The notes under the pieces: generated by a model
The model's input: only the letters and a program-made list of their open reading frames with translations
Told to the model about the DNA's origin: nothing
Database searches by the model: none
Part shown: positions 1-6,456 of the stretch, in pieces
How the letters are laid out: every line of letters begins with the position of its first letter
Numbering within the stretch: position 1 is the first letter of the stretch
Source of the DNA: JACPPO01 sp965262505
GTDB lineage: Bacteria; Acidobacteriota; Vicinamibacteria; Vicinamibacterales; UBA2999
Direction of reading: 5' to 3'
Assembly: GCA_965262505.1 (NCBI GenBank)
Contig: CBDHFM010000030.1
Span: forward strand, 4,402,001-4,466,000
Length of the DNA stretch: 64,000 bases
Position numbers and translations under genes: made by a program

Positions 1-693
1 CCAAGAAGAAGGAGCTGGTCGGCGCGTTCAAGAACGCGGGCCGCACCTGGCGCCCGGCGAAGACGCCGCAGCGGGTACAGGTCCACGACTTCGTGATCCC
101 GGCCACCGCCACCACGGGCGGGAAGGCCATTCCGTATGGCATCTACGATCTGCATCGCAACGAAGGCTGGGTGCGTGTCGGGATCGATCACGACACCGCG
201 AGCTTCGCGGTACGGTCGATCCAGCGTTGGTGGCAGCACATGGGTCGCCCGGCGTATCGACAAGCCCAGTCGCTGTTGATCACGGCGGATGCAGGCGGGA
301 GCAACGGGGCGCGCCTCCGGTTGTGGAAGTGGGAACTGCCGCGTCTGGCCAATCGGACGGGCTTGGTGATCACGGTCTGTCACTTTCCGCCGGGTACGAG
401 CAAGTGGAACAAGATCGAGCATCGGGTGTTCTCGCACATCGCGATGAATTGGCGCGGCACCCCACTCGTCGACTTGGCCACGATCGTGAGCCTCATTGGC
501 TCGACGCACAGTCGGTCCGGACTCCGCGTTCGGTCGGAACTCGACCGCGGCCCATACCCGGGTGGCATCACCGTCACCGATGCGCAGCTGGCGACGGTAC
601 GCCTCGAGCGGCATCGCTTTCACGGCGACTGGAACTACACGATCCATCCCGCTGCTCCGAGAACACAAAAGTCAGTAATTGTCTGACAAGCCC
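1..693 (+). mobile_element. ISAzo13-type insertion sequence, 3' part (cut by window edge)
   Basis: This is the 3' portion of the element that is complete on the other strand at 43613-44915; over the shared part I saw only two base differences by eye. The element ends at GACAAGCCC (685-693), the same end as the complete copy, and is followed by TAA. The TIR at this end reads GGGCTTGTCAGACAATTACT on the minus strand. The 5' part lies outside the window. Confidence 0.85.
3..686 (+). CDS. ISAzo13-type DDE transposase, C-terminal 227 residues (partial)
   Basis: The frame is open from the window edge and matches residues ~186-412 of the complete 412-residue transposase at 43620-44858 apart from two substitutions (IPYG versus IPHG, and PGGI versus PGGL). 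It shows the conserved stretches of this transposase: the TADAGGSNG motif with an acidic residue, the HFPPGTSKWNKIEHR block carrying the glutamate of the DDE triad, and a Trp-rich C-terminus. It would catalyse excision and insertion of the element. The missing start lies before the window, so whether this copy is intact cannot be judged here. Confidence 0.88.
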   Translation, partial: KKKELVGAFKNAGRTWRPAKTPQRVQVHDFVIPATATTGGKAIPYGIYDLHRNEGWVRVGIDHDTASFAVRSIQRWWQHMGRPAYRQAQSLLITADAGGSNGARLRLWKWELPRLANRTGLVITVCHFPPGTSKWNKIEHRVFSHIAMNWRGTPLVDLATIVSLIGSTHSRSGLRVRSELDRGPYPGGITVTDAQLATVRLERHRFHGDWNYTIHPAAPRTQKSVIV

Positions 694-712
694 TAACTAC
701 ATGGAGGCGCTA

Positions 713-1102
713 ATGAGAACCAAGTTATATGCCGGGATCGGTTCCGGGATGGTCATGAGCCTGCTAGTCGTTGGCGGGATTTTCTTGATGCTGCTCGGCG
801 CGGGCGCGCCTGCTGAAGCCGCCAAGGCCGCCAAGACTACGTTCTGCCATCTGCAAAAGAAGGTCGATTCGGACTTCTCTATTCCTCCTTTTTTCCCGGC
901 ACCCGGCTCAATCAATAACGGCAAGGTCATCGAGGTCTCCAAGGCTGCGTGCTTCGGACACTGCCAGCACGGCGACCAGCCCTTGGATCCTCTGTTTTGC
1001 TCCATCGCTGATTTTGGAGGCGAGGCTTGCATTGTCGGCGTCGTTACCAGCTTTCCCGGTTGCAATGTAGAAAACTGTATCGCCTTCTGCGAGGGGCTCT
1101 AA
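713..1102 (+). CDS. small secreted eight-cysteine protein with CH...HGD motif
   Basis: 129 residues. The start at 713 was chosen because TGGAGG (702-707) lies five bases before it; an in-frame ATG at 701 would bury this site. Residues ~10-40 form a hydrophobic signal segment ending AEAAKA, so the product is exported. The mature part has eight Cys (an even number, suggesting disulfides) and the pattern FCH, then NNGKVIEVS, then CQHGD. This resembles the bacterial 'ICHxPPGN...ItVs...HGD' domain found in secreted and surface proteins, but with the PPG segment replaced. Function unknown. The start codon lies only 19 bp from the end of the insertion sequence, so any native promoter has been displaced. 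A strong terminator follows. Confidence 0.75.
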   Translation: MRTKLYAGIGSGMVMSLLVVGGIFLMLLGAGAPAEAAKAAKTTFCHLQKKVDSDFSIPPFFPAPGSINNGKVIEVSKAACFGHCQHGDQPLDPLFCSIADFGGEACIVGVVTSFPGCNVENCIAFCEGL

Positions 1103-1172
1103 CCACCGGGGAATGACGAAGAGCCCCTTGACAGGGGACGTTCGTTTCACACCCAATCGCATGTCACGACGG

Positions 1173-1205
1173 GCGGCGGCCGCTTCGCGGCCGCCGCTCT
1201 TTTGT
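1173..1205 (+). terminator. rho-independent terminator
   Basis: A perfect 11-bp GC stem (GCGGCGGCCGC, 1173-1183; GCGGCCGCCGC, 1187-1197) closes on a three-base loop (TTC) and is followed by TCTTTTGTT. It ends transcription of the small secreted protein gene 70 bases upstream. Confidence 0.85.
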
Positions 1206-1269
1206 TCAACGGCCCGAGGCACTGAAACAACCCATCCCACGTCCGGGACAACCGGCCTCCCGCAGTTCC

Positions 1270-1293
1270 AACCCTCCAGCTAACCCTCTAGCT
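1270..1293 (+). repeat. tandem 12-bp repeat before a start codon
   Basis: AACCCTCCAGCT (1270-1281) is followed directly by AACCCTCTAGCT (1282-1293), one mismatch, seven bases before the ATG at 1300. It could be a duplicated regulator site or a replication-slippage product. No Shine-Dalgarno sequence is evident in it. Confidence 0.5.
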
Positions 1294-1299
1294 CGAATC

Positions 1300-2229
1300 A
1301 TGCGAACTAGCGCGATCGTGGTGGCGTTCGTAGCGGGCCTGGCAGGAGGGCCTCAAAGCCTGGCTGCCCAGGAGCAGGCCGGGCCACCCGGTGCAGATCC
1401 AAACCAGGAGACGCTCCGGGTGTTCCTGGATTGTGCAGCCTGCGACTTCGACTTCATACAGCGGACGATCGTGTTCGTCGACTGGGTCCGCAATCGAGAG
1501 GACGCACGAGTGCACGTTCTCGTGACGACCCGGCCGGCGGGCGGGGGAGGCACGGAATTCAACCTGAACCTGATTGGACGGCAGGAGTCCGAGGGCGTTC
1601 AGAATGAGATCCGGTTCATGACCGACCGGACCGACACGGCACAAGAGGTACGGGAGCACCTCACGCACACCCTTGAACTCGCGCTGGCGCAGTATGTGGC
1701 GGGCACCGAGTTGGGGAGGCGGGTCCAGCTGACGTACGAGCCTGAGGTGGCCGAAGCGGTGGGATCCACCAGTCTGCGGGACGACCCGTGGCACTCCTGG
1801 GTCTTCTCGGTCGGGCTGAACGGATTCCTGAGTGGCCAGGAGTCCACCCAGTCTGCATCATATATTGGGAGCCTTGGCGCCCGTCACATCACGGACGATT
1901 GGAAGGTCCGTGTGTCGGCGACCGGAAGCTACACAAAGGACAGCTTTGAGCTGACCGAGAACGAGAACTTCGTCAGCACAGCCAACTCCTTTCTGGCGAA
2001 CGCGCTGGTCGTGAAAAGCATCAGCGACCATTGGTCCGCGGGCCTACGAGGCTCTGGCGCCACGTCCAGCTTTTCCAATTCGAAACGCAGGGTGCGTTTG
2101 GCACCCGCCGTAGAATACAGCGTCTTTCCAGTGTGTTCAGGCGTAACGCCGAAGAGTGGGTCGACTTCTGGGAAGAGCCGCGCACGTCTGACGGTCGCCC
2201 CGATCTCCAGGGGATTTGGCAGGCCGTGA
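1300..2229 (+). pseudogene. DUF481-like outer-membrane barrel protein, 3'-truncated and fused out of frame
   Basis: Residues 1-23 are a signal peptide (cut near LAA-QEQ). A globular domain follows (FLDCAACDFDFIQ..., residues ~40-140), then beta-barrel strands from ~165. The family normally continues after 'VEYSVFPY' with the rest of the barrel. Here the reading frame leaves the family right after VEYSVFP (about base 2130) and runs 32 unrelated residues to a stop. Those 32 codons are the out-of-frame start of the next gene's coding sequence. Two genes have therefore been joined by a deletion, or by an assembly error. The truncated barrel is unlikely to assemble. Confidence 0.7.
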
Positions 2230-2840
2230 ACGCGGCCGTCTGGAACCTTGAAGATCACACGGCCAGTCTCGGCGTACCCGCCGGGTTGGGCGTAATGGAG
2301 GGCGAGATCCCGTACCTGCCGTCGGCACTCGCCAGGCGGCGGGAGAATTTCCGGAATCGTCTGACCGACGATCCCGAGGCGAATTGCCTCCTCGTGGGCG
2401 TGCCCAGGCTCACCTACATGCCCTACCCGTTTCAGATCTTCCAGACACCTCGACAGACGACCTTCCTCTATGAGTACGTGCACGCGATCCGCAACGTCTA
2501 CATGGAGGGTCCTCACCCCGAGGGGCCGATTCAGTGGTGGCTGGGGGACTCGCGCGGGCGCTGGGACGGTGATACCCTGGTCGTGGACGTGGTGCATTTC
2601 ACGGACCAGACGTGGCTCGACCGGTCGGGCAATTATCACAGCGATGCCCTCCACGTCGTGGAGCGGTACACGCTGACCGGCCCGGACCACATGCTGTATG
2701 AAGCGACCATCGAGGATCCGAAGGTCTTCTCGAGGCCGTGGACGATCAGCATGCCGCTCTACCGTCGCCAGGAAGAGAACGCGCGGCTCCTGGAGTACGA
2801 GTGCTTTGCGTACGCGTACAGCGAGAGGCAAACGCGATAG
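2139..2840 (+). pseudogene. secreted 'TG-W' family protein, 5'-truncated
   Basis: In a second frame the sequence from ~2139 codes for a clear member of the secreted family that recurs in this window: DGRPDLQGIW, then RWDGDTLVVD, DQTWLDRSGN, HVVERY and IEDPKVFSRPW. The relatives at 4416 and 36684 have a signal peptide 45-60 residues before the equivalent of the DLQGIW motif. Here that part is missing and the upstream bases belong to the barrel gene. A frame can be extended back to 2031, but the added residues are barrel-gene sequence read out of frame. The gene has lost its start and export signal. The last ~230 residues look intact. Confidence 0.65.
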
Positions 2841-2858
2841 AGTAATGATGGAGACGCG

Positions 2859-3992
2859 ATGAAGGTGGGAGCAGCGCGAACGTGTCTTGTTGCCGTGGGG
2901 ATGCTGATCGTCTGTCTACTCGGCGTGGGTGTGGCCGGCAGCCAGGCACCGCCCCCACAGCCGCAGATGGCCGAAGACGTCTTCACGAATATCCAGGTGC
3001 TCAGGGGGATTCCGGTAGACGAATTCATGGGCACGATGGGGTTCTTCGCCACGGCGACGGGTCTGAACTGCACCGACTGCCATGTCGACGAGAGCGGCGG
3101 CAGCTGGGCACGGTACGCCGACGATAACGAGCTGAAACAAACGGCGCGCCGAATGGTGCTGATGGTGAACGGCATCAACCGCGCGAACTTCGGCGGACGC
3201 CAGGTGGTGACGTGCGTTACCTGCCACCGTGGCAACCCACGGCCTACCGTGATGCCGAGCATCGACCTGCTGTACAGCGAGCCGCTGCCGGACGAGCCCG
3301 GTGACCCGTTCGTCCAGTTTCCTGGACAGCCGGCCCCGGACGAAGTGCTCGACAAGTACCTCGTGGCGCTCGGGGGGATGGATAACGCGGCCGGTCTCAC
3401 CAGCTTTGCCGCCAAGGGGACGTACGTTGGATTCGACGACGCGGAGCCGGCTCCGCTCGAGATTTTCGCGAGGGCTCCGGATCAGCGGAGCACGATCGTC
3501 CACGGGCTGCTCGGGGACACGACCACGACGGTTGATGGCCGCGCGGGATGGATCGCGGCGCCTCCGACGGACAAACCGGTTCCCTTGCTGATGCTGACGG
3601 GGCAGGAACTGGAGGGCGTCAAGCTGGAGGCGGAGCTGTTCTTTCCAGCGCGAATCAAGCAGGCGCTCGGCAGCTGGCGCGTCGGCCTACCGGTGCTTCT
3701 CGGCGATCGCGAGGCTGTGCCCGTCCAGGGGACCACGGCGAGCGGCGGCGTCGCGACGCTCTCGTTCGACGCCGAGACCGGCCTCCTGCTCCGTCTGACG
3801 CGGTACGCCGAGTCGCCGGTCGGCCCTCTTGTCTCGCGAATCGACTATAGCGATTACCGCGACGTCGCGGGAGTCCAGATGCCGTTTCGCTGGACCGTGA
3901 GCTGGCTGAGTGGCCGTTCGACGTTCGAGCTGACCGAGGTGCAGCCGAACGTCTCCATCGATCCGGCGCGGTTCACGGTGCCGGCGCCGTAA
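2859..3992 (+). CDS. reaction-centre-cytochrome-family c-type cytochrome with LolA-like C-terminal domain
   Basis: 377 residues. N-terminal signal peptide (to ~28), then the block VFTNIQVLRGIPVDEFMGTM typical of the photosynthetic reaction-centre cytochrome family (PF02276) as it occurs in non-phototrophic Acidobacteriota. Two heme-binding motifs are visible, CTDCH (residues ~71-75) and CVTCH (~119-123), against four in the phototrophic protein. From ~160 to the end there is a beta-rich domain (LLMLTGQELEGVKLEAELFFP, then TLSFDAETGLLLRLTRY) like the lipoprotein-carrier or outer-membrane sorting fold. Likely a periplasmic electron carrier. It lies 18 bp after the truncated gene and 37 bp before the DUF6152 gene, so an operon is likely. 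Confidence 0.85.
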   Translation: MKVGAARTCLVAVGMLIVCLLGVGVAGSQAPPPQPQMAEDVFTNIQVLRGIPVDEFMGTMGFFATATGLNCTDCHVDESGGSWARYADDNELKQTARRMVLMVNGINRANFGGRQVVTCVTCHRGNPRPTVMPSIDLLYSEPLPDEPGDPFVQFPGQPAPDEVLDKYLVALGGMDNAAGLTSFAAKGTYVGFDDAEPAPLEIFARAPDQRSTIVHGLLGDTTTTVDGRAGWIAAPPTDKPVPLLMLTGQELEGVKLEAELFFPARIKQALGSWRVGLPVLLGDREAVPVQGTTASGGVATLSFDAETGLLLRLTRYAESPVGPLVSRIDYSDYRDVAGVQMPFRWTVSWLSGRSTFELTEVQPNVSIDPARFTVPAP

Positions 3993-4029
3993 CTATCAAG
4001 CGGCAACTGTCAAGCGGGGGAGGTGTTCT

Positions 4030-4401
4030 GTGAGTCAGAGAGTTCCTGTCGTCGTCCTCGCGGCTGCGCTTCTGCTCGTGGCGTCGGAGACGCTCATGGC
4101 GCACCACGGTGCGGCTACCTTCGACACGACGACCGAAATCACGTTGGAGGGCACGGTTACAGAATGGGCCTGGTTCAATCCCCATTGTTTTCTCAGGTTC
4201 GACGTGACCAATGAGGACGGCACGGTCACGAACTGGGCTGCCGAGGCCGGCAACCCGACCGACATGACCCGGCGCGGGTGGGGCCGGACGTCGTTCAAGC
4301 CTGGGGAGGAGATCACGGTAACCGTGCAGCCCGTCAAGACCGGCGCGCCCGTTGGCCGTGTCAGGGCGGTCGTCTTCGCTGACGGCCGGACACTGAAGTA
4401 G
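4030..4401 (+). CDS. DUF6152 family secreted protein (copy 1)
   Basis: 123 residues from a GTG start preceded by GGGGGAGG (4016-4023). Signal peptide ends at SETLMA, and the mature protein begins HHGAATFD, the His-rich start typical of DUF6152. The domain continues EITLEGTVTEWAWFNPH, FDVTNEDGTVTNW and the closing V.R.V.FADG strands, a small single beta-domain. The HH plus a later NPH could bind a metal; this is inference. Function unknown. It is followed 14 bp later by a secreted 'TG-W' protein, a pairing that recurs at 12.6 and 38 kb. Confidence 0.9.
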   Translation: MSQRVPVVVLAAALLLVASETLMAHHGAATFDTTTEITLEGTVTEWAWFNPHCFLRFDVTNEDGTVTNWAAEAGNPTDMTRRGWGRTSFKPGEEITVTVQPVKTGAPVGRVRAVVFADGRTLK

Positions 4402-4415
4402 GAGTGAGGCTCGGC

Positions 4416-5228
4416 ATGTCGAAGCGATTCATCGTCTCGTTGGTCACCCTGATGGTCGTAGCCTGTTCCTCCATCGGGCTTGCGCAGACCTGGAACACCC
4501 CCGGCATGGACAGGGCGGAGTTCAAGGCCCAGCCGCTCGGCGGGCCGCCGCCATCGCGTGATCTGACGGGGGTGTGGGACGCCTCCGGCGCGGGAATCGG
4601 CGGGTCAGGGGCTGCGGCCGCGCGCGAAGCGGCCCGGGCTCCGTTCACACCGCTCGGAGAACAGATGATGGCGGCCAACAAGCCGGGGAACGGACCCTTT
4701 TCGGTCTCGGTAGCGGACATAAACGACCCGCTGTCGACCATCGGCGATCCGTCGGGATTTCCTCGCCTTCTCACGTTCGAGCTCCGGCCCGTCCAGATCG
4801 TGCACACACCGAACCAGGTGTTGATGCTGTATATGTTCGAGAAGCGCTGGCGCGTCATCTGGACCGATGGCCGGGAGTTGCCCGAGGATCCCGATCCGCG
4901 CTGGTACGGCTACTCTGTCGGACGATGGGAAGACGACTACACCTTCGTCGTGGACACGGTCGGGACGGACGACCGCACCTGGGTCGATAACTCTGGTTAT
5001 CCGCACAGCGTCGATCTACGCGTGGAAGAGCGCTACCGCCGTGTCAGCGAGAACAGGTTGGAGTTGACCGTCACGATCGACGACCCGACCGTGTATACGG
5101 GGCCGTGGCTCGCTCGCGATAGCCTGCCGCTGAAATTGCTGCCGCCCGATACGGACCTGATGGAGATGATCCCGTCCGCCTCGGAGGCGCAGGCGTACAG
5201 CGACTTCATTTCCAGTCAAACGCGATAA
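4416..5228 (+). CDS. secreted 'TG-W' family protein partnered with DUF6152
   Basis: 270 residues from ATG 4416, with GAGG at 4406-4409; an upstream in-frame GTG (4404) would overlap this site. Signal peptide (SKRFIVSLVTLMVV...GLAQ), then RDLTGVWDASG near residue 49. The conserved core follows: GYSVGRWEDDYTFVVDTVG, DRTWVDNSGYPHS, LRVEERYRR, and TIDDPTVYTGPW. This core is shared with the genes at 2139, 36684, 38165, 14135 and 11786, so they are paralogues. Likely periplasmic or surface beta-rich protein of unknown function; I see no recognised catalytic motif. Confidence 0.8.
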   Translation: MSKRFIVSLVTLMVVACSSIGLAQTWNTPGMDRAEFKAQPLGGPPPSRDLTGVWDASGAGIGGSGAAAAREAARAPFTPLGEQMMAANKPGNGPFSVSVADINDPLSTIGDPSGFPRLLTFELRPVQIVHTPNQVLMLYMFEKRWRVIWTDGRELPEDPDPRWYGYSVGRWEDDYTFVVDTVGTDDRTWVDNSGYPHSVDLRVEERYRRVSENRLELTVTIDDPTVYTGPWLARDSLPLKLLPPDTDLMEMIPSASEAQAYSDFISSQTR

Positions 5229-5284
5229 CTGCCTCATTCATCTTCTTGCAGCCGCCAGGCACGCAGGCCAATCGATAGCCACGC

Positions 5285-6122
5285 ATGACTTTCCGCTCCA
5301 TTCCTGTCCGCTGGACGTCAGAACTGAAGAGTGTCGCGCGGATCATCTTCGGCTTTCTGCTGTTCCGCCACGGCATGGAGCAGGTACTCGGCTATCCCGA
5401 CGCGTTCACCGATGCGGCGGGGACCTCCTTGCTGGGGGTGTTGAAGCTGCTGGCCTTTCCGGGCGGGCTCCTCATGATGCTCGGGTTGTTGACCCGTCCG
5501 GTGGCCCTGGTCTTTTCGGTCGGCTATCCCGTCTACTGGCTCGTCGGGCCGTTCGTTGAGTTTCTGCAGGGGGAAATCGCCCTGTTCGGCAGACCGAGCC
5601 TGTTCGGGGCAGGGGGCGCGCCATCGGATCCGCTGCTACTGACCGCGTTCTTCTTTCTGTACCTGTTCACGGCCGGGCCCGGCGTCTGGAGCCTCGACCG
5701 GCTGTGGAACCGGGATGCCGACGCAGCCTCCGACTCCAGGTGGGCAGCCCGTTCGCTGGCCGCCCTGCGATTTGTCGCCGGGTTTCTCTACAATCTTTCA
5801 CGGTCTGGAAAAGGTCTTCGGACGGTTCCCGCTCGATCCGATGTCGACGCGCGCATTGGCGGCGTCAATCGAATGCGTGGGCGGTCCGATGCTCATGCTG
5901 GGCCTCTTCTCGCGCCCGGTCGCCTTCCTCCTGTCCGGTGAGATGGCGTTCGCCTATTTCATGAACCACTGGCCCGAGCGGTTCTGGGGGAGCTTCGTAG
6001 AGCCGAACCAGGAAGCCGCGATCCTGAATTGCTTCTTGTTCCTCTTCCTATGGGCCGCCGGTCCAGGGGCGCTCAGCCTCGACGGCCTCTGGAAACGCCG
6101 GGCGGTTCGACCCCGATCCTGA
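5285..6122 (+). pseudogene. tandem double DoxX-family membrane protein, frameshifted
   Basis: The first reading frame (from ATG 5285) codes a complete DoxX-like four-helix unit (RIIFGFLLFRHGMEQVLGY...LLMMLGLLTRP...FLYLFTAGPGVWSLD) and then enters a second unit (ALRFVAGFLY). The second unit continues only in the +1 frame (FHGLEKVFGRFP...MLMLGLFSRP...FLFLWAAGPGALSLDGLW), ending at 6122. Removing one A from the CAA at 5792-5794 would give LYIFHGLEKV in one frame, so a single-base insertion explains it. An intact product would be ~278 residues with two DoxX domains. It could be a real inactivation or a sequencing error. DoxX proteins are small inner-membrane proteins linked to redox or thiosulfate metabolism; the role here is unknown. 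Confidence 0.75.
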
Positions 6123-6456
6123 GGTCGGCGGGACTGAACCGCCGCTCCGCGATATTTCAAAACTGTAATCCGCCACTCGTTCCCGAAACGTTCTCAGGCG
6201 CTGGACGTCCAGGGCCGAGGAACCATCGGACGCGTCGATTCACTTTATAGTGCTGTGAAATAAGCACTTACACGTGGCTACAGCATCGATCCGAGATCTG
6301 GTTACGATATTGCGTATTGGTCATTACCCATAGGGCCGGCTCCCCGACATGGGAGTGCAGTTCCGTTAGCTCGTGTCGCGCGAAGGATGTTGACCAGTGG
6401 TGGTTTCCCCCGCCACTGCCATGCCCCTCGGTGGGGGCGCCGATAAGTAGGTCTGA
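6123..6456 (+). other. 334-bp intergenic region with a palindrome and a leader hairpin
   Basis: No coding signal. It contains AGTGCT-N8-AGCACT (6249-6268), a possible operator or short hairpin. Just upstream of the kinase gene there is a hairpin with arms CCCCCGCC (6407-6414) and GGTGGGGG (6430-6437). I cannot assign a promoter with confidence. The kinase start itself has only a weak Shine-Dalgarno sequence. Confidence 0.4.

Noticed and set aside
227..712. Open frame running from the transposase region into the eight-Cys protein
   Set aside because: The part before 713 overlaps the transposase in another frame and occurs likewise in the second IS copy, so it is not an N-terminal extension of the secreted protein.
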